The notes beneath the pieces are model-generated. The model did no database searches. It was not told the origin of the DNA and saw only the letters and a list, made by a program, of their open reading frames with translations. A DNA stretch of 28,353 nucleotides from JANQPA01 sp964628385. Lineage in GTDB: Bacteria > Bacteroidota > Bacteroidia > Chitinophagales > Saprospiraceae. The DNA lies in NCBI GenBank assembly GCA_964628385.1, contig CAZVOD010000057.1, positions 1 through 28,353 on the forward strand. The letters run 5' to 3'. Both the position numbers and the translations under genes were made by a program. Below, piece after piece: positions 16,801 through 24,988 of the stretch; the first letter of the stretch is position 1; each line of letters begins with the position of its first letter.

Positions 16801-17046
16801 CGTAAAAGCTACCATCTGGCCATCAGGAGAAAAATGAGGAGAGGACTCACTACCTTCATTACTGGTTAGGCGCTGAGCATTTCCCCCTTCTCTGCTAACA
16901 ATCCACAGGTCATTGGCGTACTCGAATACAATATGTTCGTCGCTCAGGGTGGGTTGCTTGAGCAGCATACTGCCCTGCGCACCCGCAAATGTTGATAAGG
17001 AAAGAAAAGCCAAAAGACTTAATACTTTTGGAATGTAACGTTTCAT
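13807..17046 (-). CDS. Exported tricorn-type protease (S41 family), 1079 aa
   Basis: Large protease that degrades peptides inside a propeller-gated assembly; the archaeal tricorn is cytosolic. This protein has a signal peptide with a probable AGA/Q cleavage near residue 22, so it should work in the periplasm. Residues about 40-470 contain many WD40-like (PD40) strands: SPDGQMVAFTA, TPDGQAVVFRSS, SPNGRKMAYTP, SPDGQQVAWFSDQ and SPNGQYIAYTD. A charged Glu/Lys linker follows near 550. A PDZ-like segment has APLSGPGITAQEGDYIIAVN. The S41 part has VVIDERNNGGG, nucleophile Ser962 in NERAGSGGD, Glu1020 in AVEGTG, and His738 in VGHSY. Their spacing matches Thermoplasma tricorn (His746, Ser965, Glu1023), but Gly737 replaces the Ser745 equivalent. 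The length is typical. It appears to be monocistronic. Confidence 0.93.
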   Translation of the reverse strand: MKRYIPKVLSLLAFLSLSTFAGAQGSMLLKQPTLSDEHIVFEYANDLWIVSREGGNAQRLTSNEGSESSPHFSPDGQMVAFTAQYDGNTDVYVVNADGGSPRRLTWHPGSDVVQGWTPDGQAVVFRSSREGRPTRLNKLYRIGLDEVMPTPLPAPRAAYGEISPNGRKMAYTPITFWDAEWRNYRGGQATPIWIVDMKTLDLVRTPRVNKERHLDPTWVDETVFFLSERDYASNIWAFNTRNEKLEQYTFHKDYDVKSHDAHGDFIVYEQGGYLHLIDTRNKSSQQLEINVKGDFHWARPRWEEVSSQGLANARLSPGGKRAIFEYRGEILTAPKENGDWRNISNSSKSADRYPVWSPDGQQVAWFSDQSGEYQLMISDQKGMKPPRAIALPNPTFYFRPAWSPNGQYIAYTDTDFNMWYVDVATGAARKVDTERFAHPNRTMNPVWSPDSKWIAYARQLDNQFKAIMVYSLEEEKTYQLTNSLADAMSPIWDESGKYLYFLASTDFGLNTGWLDMSSYNMPVTRGLYVIVLNQNDPSPLLPLSDEEEAKTADQEEKKSAKDSVVIDMDDIDQRIIAIDIPERNYVALMEAPADHIFYAESIPNQPGFTINRYSLKDRKSTELLSRVSYGTVSDDRKSLLYQSGSTWGIIKTTAPKANIGDGRLSINMRMKIIPQDEWQQIYREGWRYQRDFLYVDNVHGAPWNDVYTWYKPWVEHVRHRSDLNYIVDILGGEVSVGHSYTSGGDFPDVDNVPIGLLGIDVEIENEVYKIKKIYDGENWNPNLRAPLSGPGITAQEGDYIIAVNGAPLSTEENFYAAFEGMANKRVQLMINETPQEEGARSLTIVPVRSEYQLRTRDWIEANRRKVDELSDGQLAYVYVPNTGNGGYTSFNRYYFSQQHKKGVVIDERNNGGGSAADYMIDVMRRKLYGYFNSKASDRRPWTTPMAGIFGPKVMIINERAGSGGDLLPYMFKEAELGPLVGTRTWGGLVGTWDTPRFIDGGRMVAPRGGFFDANGEWAVEGTGVAPDIEVIQTPAQLAAGKDPQLERAVEEAMKLMETQGVEFKEEPAPPIRYKRPANK

Positions 17047-17471
17047 ACAATGAGTTTTGCAGAATTAAGAATATTCGTCAGAGCTTTTTGGGCACTCACT
17101 TTGGCATTTGAAAACGCAAGAAAATGGGTATTCAGAAACATTTCTGAGCGCTTTGGAGCAAAAGTTGCGCCGGAAAGCCAGTGTGACTTATCATAATAGG
17201 CCAAAGGAGGAACTCCAAATAGGCTCTTGAGTCCTTCTAAGTTAATATATTAAAGAGAATAGTGTTAGCGTTTTTGGAAAAATCGTTGATCGTCCTCATA
17301 GATATGAAAGTTGTTAAAAGGGGAAAGTAGATTTTCGAACCATTTTATTGGCTCAGCCGGGGAAGGAGAACAAACGAGCCATGATAAAAATCAGTTGTAT
17401 TATTGAAGATTAAATAACCATAAAAGGCACTACAAGCGTTATTTTTCGGCAAATTAAATATCCAACCCACT
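17047..17471. other. Divergent promoter region, no gene seen
   Basis: This 425-base gap separates the divergent tricorn and CoA-transferase genes and must hold both promoters. No convincing frame was found on either strand. TATTATTG near 17398 is one mismatch from the Bacteroidota -7 consensus and could serve the CoA-transferase gene. No clear operator palindrome was seen. Confidence 0.4.
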
Positions 17472-18770
17472 ATGATTAGTTCTTTAATAGGGAAACACCA
17501 ATTGGTTAGCCCGGCAGAAGCAGTTTCAGTGATCAATTCAGGTGATCATGTATTCATGCACTCAGCCGCCGCTGCCCCCCAAATTCTGTCTGATGCTCTG
17601 GCGATGAGGGCAGCAGAATTAAGAGATGTCAATATTTTTCAGCTCCACGTAGAAGGTGAAGCACCTTATGCCAAGGAGGGACTAGAAGATAGTTTTACGG
17701 TAAATAATTTTTTTGTGGGAAAAAATCTGCGCAGGGCTGTCCAGGATGGTCGGGCTACATTTATTCCCAGCTTCCTGAGTGAGGTACCCTTGATGTTCAG
17801 AAACGGCGTAATCAATCTGGATGTCGCCGTATTACAGGTATCCCCGCCAGACAGGAATGGCTACTGTACTTTAGGAGTATCCGTAGATATTTCGCTGGCA
17901 GCGGCTCAGACGGCCAAAAAGCTGATTGCCGAGATCAATCCGAATATGCCCAGAACTATGGGCGACGGTATTATCCATATTAGCAGGTTTGATAAGGTAA
18001 CGGAGGTAGATTACCCTCTACCCAGTCATCTGACACCGGAGCCTACCGAGATTGAAAATAAGATAGGCGAAAATATTGCGGGTTTGGTAGAAGATGGGGG
18101 CACACTCCAGATGGGGATTGGTGCTATTCCTAACGCTGCACTAAAAGCTATGGTCAACCATAAGGAGCTGGGGGTTCATACCGAAATGTTCTCAGATGGT
18201 ATCATAGAGTTAATAGAAAAAGGTGTGATCACCAATCAGCATAAAGTCAAGCACCGCAATCATGTGGTCACCGGGTTTCTGGTGGGCTCTCAAAAGCTTT
18301 ATGACTTTGTAGATGATAACCCATTGGTACGCGTACTCGATATCGGTTATGTTAATGATACCCACGTGATCCGTCAGAATCCAAAGGTAACGGCCATTAA
18401 TAGTGCGATTGAGGTAGACCTTACCGGCCAGATTTGTGCTGACTCTATCGGGCACAAAATCTTTTCCGGTGTGGGTGGTCAAATGGACTTTATCAGGGGA
18501 GCTGCACTATCCAAAGGAGGTAAGCCAATCATTGCTCTGCCGTCGGCTACCCGAAAAGGAATCAGCAGAATTGCCACATCACTAAACACAGGCGCAGGTG
18601 TTGTAACAACCCGTGCACACGCTCATTACATCATAACTGAATACGGAGTAGCGGAGCTCTACGGGCAAAACTTACGCGAAAGAGCAAAACGTCTGATTGC
18701 CATTGCCCATCCGGACCATAGAGAACGGCTGGAAAAAGAGGCCCGGGAAGTTTTAAACATCAAAGCCTAA
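17472..18770 (+). CDS. Acetyl-CoA hydrolase/CoA-transferase family protein, 432 aa
   Basis: Family I CoA-transferase of the acetyl-CoA hydrolase / 4-hydroxybutyrate CoA-transferase group, of normal length. The N-terminal half has SAAAAPQILSDALAMRA and DVAVLQVSPPDRNGYCTLG. The central QMGIGAIPNAALKAM is the family's glycine-rich segment. HTEMFSDGIIELIEKG carries Glu238, the expected active-site glutamate that forms the CoA thioester. GVGGQMDFIRGA and TRAHAHYIITEYGVAELYG are conserved C-terminal signatures. The enzyme moves CoA between acetyl-CoA and a short carboxylic acid, or releases acetate. The exact acceptor cannot be read from sequence, and no 4-hydroxybutyrate pathway gene is nearby. 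It is a single-gene unit ended by a strong terminator. Confidence 0.9.
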   Translation: MISSLIGKHQLVSPAEAVSVINSGDHVFMHSAAAAPQILSDALAMRAAELRDVNIFQLHVEGEAPYAKEGLEDSFTVNNFFVGKNLRRAVQDGRATFIPSFLSEVPLMFRNGVINLDVAVLQVSPPDRNGYCTLGVSVDISLAAAQTAKKLIAEINPNMPRTMGDGIIHISRFDKVTEVDYPLPSHLTPEPTEIENKIGENIAGLVEDGGTLQMGIGAIPNAALKAMVNHKELGVHTEMFSDGIIELIEKGVITNQHKVKHRNHVVTGFLVGSQKLYDFVDDNPLVRVLDIGYVNDTHVIRQNPKVTAINSAIEVDLTGQICADSIGHKIFSGVGGQMDFIRGAALSKGGKPIIALPSATRKGISRIATSLNTGAGVVTTRAHAHYIITEYGVAELYGQNLRERAKRLIAIAHPDHRERLEKEAREVLNIKA

Positions 18771-18812
18771 AACAAAAACGGCTTCCCTGAAATTAGGGAA
18801 GCCGTTTTTGTT
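18771..18812. terminator. Strong bidirectional terminator, 18-bp perfect stem
   Basis: Bases 18771-18788 pair perfectly with 18795-18812 around the loop GAAATT. The core is ACGGCTTCCCT/AGGGAAGCCGT, and the A-runs and T-runs at each edge give U-tracts in both directions. It lies directly after the CoA-transferase stop and 21 bases beyond the stop of the convergent giant gene. Confidence 0.95.
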
Positions 18813-18832
18813 ATTTTACAAATCTACTTTAT

Positions 18833-21800
18833 CTAATCTATCTTCAGGAATTTCATTCTGGTAATTCCCTTATCAGGATTAAATAGGTTGATCAGATACA
18901 TTCCGGCTGGAAGGTCATTGATCGGTATTTCTTGCCTGCTTAGCAGATTCATTTGTTCGTTTCTGTATATCTTTCCTCTCACATCAATAATGCTTAGCTC
19001 GTATCTGTCTAGCAGATCAGGATCGCCCACTTGCAGGGTCAGATTGTCCCTTGCCGGATTCGGATAAAGCTCAAAGGATGATGAGATGTCCAGTTGAGTA
19101 GTCGATAATGGATCCATAGGTATCAAGAAGCATTCAGTAGAGTCAATACAGCCTTCTGCTTCCACAAATACTCTGTACAAACCGGGCTGTGGCACCTGGA
19201 AGGTATCAGAAGCCGTTTCCAATACTACTTCATTGGTGTTACAATCCACCCAGGTAAAGGTAGCATTTGGGATATCCACTATGATCTCGCCATTCATGGT
19301 ATCTACCGTTATGGCGCTTTCCAGATCCTGGAAGCTAAGTTCCAGGTTAACTACCGAGTCACATCCATTGACCGTCGTGAAGGTGTTAATATAGCTACCA
19401 GCACTTTCAAGTACTCGATCTCCAAATACATAGCTATTACCATTACAAATAGTTACGGATATATCTTCTTCTATTGATTGCTGAACTTCCAACTCTACAG
19501 TTACGATAGAATCGCAGCCGGCCTGGCTTTCGAGAAAGGCAATATAAGTGCCCGGGTTAGTCAGATTTTGCCGGCCAAGGTTAAAGGTTTCTCCTTCACA
19601 AATAGTGACGTTCAGCGTATCATCAAAGTTTTCCAGTGCTTCTAATTGTAAGATAATAGTGGAGTCACATCCACTGACAGAAGTCAAACGCTGACTGTAA
19701 GTACCTGTTTGTATGACGGTTTGATTACCAAAAGTAAAGGAATCTCCCTGACAAATACTTGCCGATATAGTATCGCGTACTGCCGGAAGCACCGTCAGGT
19801 CTAATGCCAATATAATGAAACAGCCATTTTGGGCCGGGAAAGTATCTCGGTAAGTTCCCGTTTCGCTAATCGTTCGATTACCGAATACATAATTTTCTCC
19901 GTCACATATAGTTTGTGTAATTCTCGTTCTGGAAATCGGATTCACCCTTAGGTTTAAAGTGACGATGGAGTCACAACCATTGGCTGCCGTGAATACTTCC
20001 TGGTAGATGCCTGCCTCCGTAAGCATTTGGCCATTGAAGTTGAAAGTATCGCTTTCGCAAATGGTAGCGGTAAAACCAGAAGCACTCTTTGGCCTTAGGC
20101 TTAGATTCAGAAATACTACCGAATCACAACCATTGATGCTGGTGAAGGATTCTGAATATTCTCCGGCTCTGGTTAATTGTCGGGCGCCAAACTCATAGGA
20201 TTCCCCATCACAAATTGTTACAGTATCTCTGGTAGAGATGAGTGGCCGGGTAGATAAATTAACCGTCACAAGCGAATCACAACCCGTGGAGCTGGTAAAG
20301 GTAGCCTGATAGGTACCAGGATCATCCAGGAAGCGACCATCAAAGATAAATACTTCATTATCACATATAGTCACGTCTAGCGTATCATTAATGCTAGCGC
20401 TGACGTTCAGATTCACCTCTACAATAGAATCGCAACCATTAACCGTTTGGAGCGTGTCAATGTACATGCCGGATTCTCGTAAAGTGCGATTACCCAACAG
20501 GAAGGAGTCTCCATCACAAATAGTTTGGTCAAGAGAAATATTAAACGCTTCGGCTACAGTTAATCGGACTTCCGTAATAGAATCACAACCGGATAAAGAA
20601 ACGAGATTTTGAGTGTAAGTCCCGGCCTCCGTTATGAGCTGATCTCCCAGCATAAAGGTGTCTCCTTCACAAATCGTGACATTCCTGGAAGTGAAGAATG
20701 TATCGATCACAGTCAGGTTGAGTGCAATCAAAGAATCACAACCGTTCACAGTTTGGAGCATTCTGGAATAAAAACCATCAGTAGTAATGGCCTGATTACC
20801 CAGGAATACAGTATCCCCTCTACATATCGTGGTATCAATATCAAGATCAAATGATGGATTGACCGTCAAATTGATCGTTACAATCGAGTCACAGCCATCA
20901 ACTGAAGTTAAGCGCTCCGTAAACCTTCCACTCCTCGTTAATGATCTTCTTCCCAAACGCACCGTATCTCCCTGGCAAATGACACTGTCAATTATGCTGT
21001 TTTGTATTTCTGCTACTTCAACAATAACGGATATCACGGAGTCACAACCATTGGCGGCGGTAAAGGTCTCGGTGAAAATACCTGGCTCTGTAAAGGTTGT
21101 ATCTCTGAATTCTAAAGTATCTCCCTGGCAAATGGTAAAAAAGTTTTCTTCCAAGAAGGAATCCAGAACATTCAGCTCTACAATCACGGTAGAGTCACAG
21201 CCGTTAGCTCCCTCAAGTACTACTTCAAAGGTGCCGCTTTCCGTTAAGGTATCTGTCCCGATAATTATACTTTCATTACCACAGATGGTTGTGTCAAGCA
21301 TGGTAATAACGGTATCGAGCAGCGTAACGTTATACACAACTGTAGAATCACAGCCTCCGGAGCTCACCAGGTTTTCGGTGAATATACCCGAATTGGTTAC
21401 TACAGTATCAGCCAGCACCAGAGAATCGCCGATACAAAGATCGACATCCAGGTTAATAAAGAAAGTATCTAATTGCATGACATTGACCGTCACTAATGAG
21501 TCGCAACCTCCGGAAACAGATTGGAAATTCTGCGTAAATGTTCCGCCTTCTGTAATAGTTAATTCCGCAATTTCTAGCGTATCCCCCTGACAAAGCATGG
21601 TATCAATTACTACATTAAAGGTATCGGAGACCAGTAGGTTGACCGTTATAGTGGAATCACAACCATTGGCTGCTGTAAATTCCTGTATGTAAGTACCGGT
21701 AGAGTCCAGCATCAAGCCTGCAACCATAATGCTGTCGCCAGTACATATGGTGGTGTCAATAACAATATCAGGTGATTGCAATACTGTAAGGTTAAGGACG

Positions 21801-24100
21801 ATGGACGAGTCACAGCCATTGGGAAGTGGAAAGGCGTCTACGTACACACCGGTTTCGGTGAGTGTATCCATAGCAAAAAATACAGTATCGCCTGCACATA
21901 TAGTAGAATCCATCGTCACTTGTACAGAATCGAGCACTTCCAGATTGAAAGTGACCGTAGAATCACAGCCTTGCATGGTGGTAAGGGTCTCGGTAAAGGT
22001 CCCACTGGTAGTCAATGGAGTGGCTCCCAGCATAACCGTATCCCCTTCGCATATGGTGGAATCCAGCGTAATATTGGAGGTATCAGCTACCGTCAGGTCT
22101 ACAATCACCGTGATACAGCTGGTAGAAGTTGTAAATTCGTTGAATATCCTTGCAGATTCTGTATAGGCACTATCGCCTACCACAAAGAACTCGCCTGCAC
22201 AAATTGTGGTGTCGATTCTGTTAGTAACAGTATCCAGTACATTTAATTCCAGAATGGTAGTGGAATCACAGCCGTTGATATCCGTAGTCATTGCTGTGAC
22301 CGTAGTATCCTGTGCATAAAAAACGCCATCGAATTGCAGCGAATCTCCAGCGCAGATAGCTTCCTCCAGGGTAACTACTGCCGGAATGATTTTATCAATA
22401 GTAGTAATAACAATAGAGTCGCAGCCCGCTACCGTTTGAAGAGAATCAATCAGAACAGTGTCTGAAGTAAATACTTGTGACCCTATAACAAGGGAATCTC
22501 CCTCACAGAAAGTTTCCACTAATTCCGTTCTAAATGTATCTAATAAAGAAACTGTTAGGTTTACTACTGAATCGCATCCATTGAGGGAAGTGAATGTTTC
22601 CGTGTAAGTTCCTGCGCTATCTATCATCTGGCTTCCAAAATCAAGTACGGAGCCCATACAGATTGCCATATCCATATCCACTATGATACTGTCCAGCACA
22701 TTCAGGTTGAAAATCACCACAGAATCACAACTGTTAGCTCGCTGAAAAGTAACGGTATGCACCGTATCGGAAGAAAACATATCATCACCTAGCATTACGG
22801 TATCTCCGGCACATGCAATCACATTGACATTGCTGACAATGGTATCCAGCACGTTGAGTGTATAGCGTACCGTAGAATCACAGCCATTTACAGCATCAAA
22901 TACTTCTGTATAAACAGTATCTGTAGAGAATACCTGAGTGCCGAGCTGAATACTTTCATTTTCGCAAATAGTTTCCTCAACTTCTGTGAAGAATGTATCC
23001 CGAACAGTCAAATTATAAGCTACTGTCGAATCACAGCCGTCAACACTTTGCAGATTATAAACTGCCTGCGTGGGCGTAGTGAAGGAATCCCCGCGGAAAC
23101 TCGCTGTTTCCCCGGCACATATGGTGTCGAAAACTTCTGTAAGGAAAGTATCTAATACCGTTAACTGCAGGACGATTGTCGAATCACAGCCTTCACTGCT
23201 GGTGAAGTTAAAAGTAGCAGTAGAATCTTCTGTGAAATCATTGCCCTGGAAGGAGTAAGTCTCTCCCTGGCATATGGTATCGAAAACTTCTTCAAGATAG
23301 ACTTCCAGCACTTCCAGCTCCAGAGTCACCGTAGAATCACAGCCCTCAGCGGTGGTGAGGTTAAACACTACTGTAGTGTCTGTTGTGAATTCTTCTCCCA
23401 TCATCTCAAAAGATTCGCCCTCACAAATCGATTCATTGAGGGTGACATTAAAAGTATCCAGATAATTAATGGTAAGTAGTACGACCGAGTCGCAGCCATT
23501 GCTGTTAGCGAATAAATTGAGGGCCGTATCCTGTCTGTAAAATACGCCTTGATAAAGCAGGGAATCACCGGCACAAATAGCGGTGTCAAGCTCAGAAAAA
23601 GAGACCTGGTTTTGTACGACATTAATCACTACCGTTGAGTCGCAACCCTCAACTGAAGTGAGCTCATCCACGATCATTGTGTCAGTAGTTATTGTGTGGG
23701 GCCCTTCCATGATTGTATCTCCCTCGCAAATTTCGAGATCGATATTTATCAGAAAGGTATCGGCTACAACCAAGTTGAGTGTGATTATAGAATCCTGGTT
23801 GTTTACATCCGGAAGGGTATCCAGGTACATACCAGGCTCGGTAATAACCTGGTCGTTGAATTCAATGGAATTACCCCTGCAGATCGTAGTGTTGAGTGTG
23901 GTATCCAGCAAACGAACAGTGGATACAGGCTCATTAAGAAGGCCAGACGAAACCTCTGCAGAGGATGTCTTTGCCGGTTCATGGGAAACCTCATTTATAC
24001 TAATGCCTGTAATGAAACCCACTACATCTACCACCGGTTTGGTGGTAAACAAGAAAGCCACAATAAGGCAAAAAGAGGTATTAAGTACAACTCTGTTCAT
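18833..24100 (-). CDS. Giant 30-repeat T9SS-sorted surface or secreted protein, 1755 aa
   Basis: The N-terminus (MNRVVLNTSFCLIVAFLF) looks like a signal peptide, with a short Ser/Glu-rich stretch to about residue 70. Residues about 72-1594 are 30 head-to-tail units averaging 51 residues. A unit reads roughly TICxGD(S/T), a strand, T..GTY, a strand, NGCDS, then a strand like VTLNLTVLDT. Most units carry two cysteines 28 residues apart, which probably form one disulfide each. Exceptions: unit 1 lacks the second Cys, and units 12 and 27 have a changed CDS motif. After the repeats comes a segment with WVDCNTNE and two more Cys, then a type IX sorting domain (about 1675-1755) with FELYPNPARDNLTL and LPAGMYLINLF. 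The body is rich in Asp, Glu and Thr and poor in Lys. Inferred role: long fibrous adhesin or stalk. The gene is apparently single. Confidence 0.9.
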   Translation of the reverse strand: MNRVVLNTSFCLIVAFLFTTKPVVDVVGFITGISINEVSHEPAKTSSAEVSSGLLNEPVSTVRLLDTTLNTTICRGNSIEFNDQVITEPGMYLDTLPDVNNQDSIITLNLVVADTFLINIDLEICEGDTIMEGPHTITTDTMIVDELTSVEGCDSTVVINVVQNQVSFSELDTAICAGDSLLYQGVFYRQDTALNLFANSNGCDSVVLLTINYLDTFNVTLNESICEGESFEMMGEEFTTDTTVVFNLTTAEGCDSTVTLELEVLEVYLEEVFDTICQGETYSFQGNDFTEDSTATFNFTSSEGCDSTIVLQLTVLDTFLTEVFDTICAGETASFRGDSFTTPTQAVYNLQSVDGCDSTVAYNLTVRDTFFTEVEETICENESIQLGTQVFSTDTVYTEVFDAVNGCDSTVRYTLNVLDTIVSNVNVIACAGDTVMLGDDMFSSDTVHTVTFQRANSCDSVVIFNLNVLDSIIVDMDMAICMGSVLDFGSQMIDSAGTYTETFTSLNGCDSVVNLTVSLLDTFRTELVETFCEGDSLVIGSQVFTSDTVLIDSLQTVAGCDSIVITTIDKIIPAVVTLEEAICAGDSLQFDGVFYAQDTTVTAMTTDINGCDSTTILELNVLDTVTNRIDTTICAGEFFVVGDSAYTESARIFNEFTTSTSCITVIVDLTVADTSNITLDSTICEGDTVMLGATPLTTSGTFTETLTTMQGCDSTVTFNLEVLDSVQVTMDSTICAGDTVFFAMDTLTETGVYVDAFPLPNGCDSSIVLNLTVLQSPDIVIDTTICTGDSIMVAGLMLDSTGTYIQEFTAANGCDSTITVNLLVSDTFNVVIDTMLCQGDTLEIAELTITEGGTFTQNFQSVSGGCDSLVTVNVMQLDTFFINLDVDLCIGDSLVLADTVVTNSGIFTENLVSSGGCDSTVVYNVTLLDTVITMLDTTICGNESIIIGTDTLTESGTFEVVLEGANGCDSTVIVELNVLDSFLEENFFTICQGDTLEFRDTTFTEPGIFTETFTAANGCDSVISVIVEVAEIQNSIIDSVICQGDTVRLGRRSLTRSGRFTERLTSVDGCDSIVTINLTVNPSFDLDIDTTICRGDTVFLGNQAITTDGFYSRMLQTVNGCDSLIALNLTVIDTFFTSRNVTICEGDTFMLGDQLITEAGTYTQNLVSLSGCDSITEVRLTVAEAFNISLDQTICDGDSFLLGNRTLRESGMYIDTLQTVNGCDSIVEVNLNVSASINDTLDVTICDNEVFIFDGRFLDDPGTYQATFTSSTGCDSLVTVNLSTRPLISTRDTVTICDGESYEFGARQLTRAGEYSESFTSINGCDSVVFLNLSLRPKSASGFTATICESDTFNFNGQMLTEAGIYQEVFTAANGCDSIVTLNLRVNPISRTRITQTICDGENYVFGNRTISETGTYRDTFPAQNGCFIILALDLTVLPAVRDTISASICQGDSFTFGNQTVIQTGTYSQRLTSVSGCDSTIILQLEALENFDDTLNVTICEGETFNLGRQNLTNPGTYIAFLESQAGCDSIVTVELEVQQSIEEDISVTICNGNSYVFGDRVLESAGSYINTFTTVNGCDSVVNLELSFQDLESAITVDTMNGEIIVDIPNATFTWVDCNTNEVVLETASDTFQVPQPGLYRVFVEAEGCIDSTECFLIPMDPLSTTQLDISSSFELYPNPARDNLTLQVGDPDLLDRYELSIIDVRGKIYRNEQMNLLSRQEIPINDLPAGMYLINLFNPDKGITRMKFLKID
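19319..23887 (-). repeat. 30 tandem protein-level repeats, about 153 bp each
   Basis: The repeating cysteine codons (ATC TGC near the unit start; GGC TGT GAT TCT near the middle, with synonyms) recur about every 153 bases. The DNA of neighbouring units is diverged apart from these short motifs, so the repeats are old and maintained by selection rather than recently amplified. They should not be read as a CRISPR or satellite array. Confidence 0.9.
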
Positions 24101-24373
24101 AATCTTGAGTTATTTATTAGATCGGGAAATACAAATAAATCATGTGCCTTGCTTCGCAAAGAAACCATCTTTTGTCCCTTACGTGATAGCAAAGAAGTAC
24201 TGTTCGAAAGACTTTTAAAGTTTCGTAGGAACATAATTAAGCAAATGAAGGTGGGCCATATTGCTTTACTTTGGCCTTTGGGATAGATAAACCTTATATT
24301 TCGGTAGCAAAAATAACAAAAATCGAGATACTGGAATAATATTAGGCTAATTATTAAAACTATTACCGATATT

Positions 24374-24907
24374 CTAATTTTGTCTTCTGCAAAATGCCGT
24401 GGCTACATCCCAAAACCTGGTTTTCTCATTCCAATAAATGGCGTAGCAATTGCCCTTCTCCAAAAAATAAGTCGTCTCTTTCTGTTCTCCTGAGCCATAG
24501 CTAGTAATAATTTTTATCCAACATTCTTTTTTTCATTAATAGAAAAAGTGGAAGCAAACTTTGGCTCTAGAGAAAATAAGCTGGTGCAGCTCTCTTCAAA
24601 AGATTTACTCCAGCTTAGACTAAAAGATACGGTGGAATGGACGTGTTGGTTACCAATGAGGACACTATTCGACAAAATATAATCGCCAGGCTCGCTCATG
24701 GGCCGCCAATTGCTACCCAGGTCTTTTTTTCAGGATGATCTGCTGCACATCCAGGAAGTTGACGGACTCTTCATAGCTGTTCAGGTAAAGCATTGGGGCG
24801 TCAGATTTCATATTGACTGTTCTGAATCCATGACCCACATAAACCACCAGCACAATGTCACTTTCTAAACGTGTTTGCAGGCCAAAGGGTAAAACCCAAA
24901 CTCGCTC
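24374..24907 (-). pseudogene. Decayed caspase-like (peptidase C14) gene with frameshifts
   Basis: Three minus-strand open segments join if two frameshifts are allowed. Segment 1 (24907-24713) encodes LESDIVLVVYVGHGFRTVNM and NSYEESVNFLDVQQIILKK. The hydrophobic strand leading to GHG is the catalytic-histidine region of caspase-fold peptidases. It stops at a TAG just after an A7 run (24724-24730); removing one A opens the next segment (GSNWRPMSEPGDYILSNSV, to about 24514). That one is broken at a second A7 run (24527-24533); one extra A leads into segment 3 (ECWIKIITSYGSGEQKETT, YAIYWNEKTRFWDVATAFCR), which stops at 24374. No start codon precedes segment 1, which opens directly after a TAA at the end of a MITE-like repeat. 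The catalytic Cys region expected after LKK is missing. The gene is thus truncated and probably internally deleted. If the A7 shifts are sequencing errors, a 5'-truncated frame would remain. The 273 bases from 24101 to 24373 hold no gene and should include the promoter of the giant gene. Confidence 0.6.
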
Positions 24908-24910
24908 TTA
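24874..24910 (-). repeat. Repeat end related to element A, abutting the decayed gene
   Basis: On the minus strand it starts TAAGAGCGAGTTTGGGTTTT, followed by ACCCTTTGGCCTGCAAA. It matches the right end of element A (671-707) at about 31 of 37 positions. Only this one end is found; the expected opposite end was not seen nearby. It forms the left edge of the caspase-like relic, suggesting that an insertion or recombination at this repeat removed the 5' part of that gene. Confidence 0.6.
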
Positions 24911-24988
24911 CCATTCATAGACGTTTTTTTTATCGATATAGTGCCCCAAAACAATAAATTAGGACTTCTGTTTTAATAAAAAAATAAT

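Noticed and set aside
20829..21590. A 253-codon plus-strand frame antisense to the giant gene, and several smaller ones between 20007 and 24218
   Set aside because: They are mirror images of the repeated minus-strand coding units. The translations repeat motifs such as VESQP at the same spacing as GCDS on the other strand, so they reflect codon bias of the real gene.
19319..23887. Regular 153-base periodicity considered as a CRISPR or DNA satellite array
   Set aside because: The repeats are diverged in DNA, conserved in protein, and much longer than CRISPR units; there are no spacers and no cas genes.
24514..24699. A 61-codon minus-strand frame considered as an independent small gene
   Set aside because: It continues from the caspase-like segment upstream and into another protein-like segment downstream if A7 frameshifts are allowed, so it is better explained as the middle of a decayed gene.
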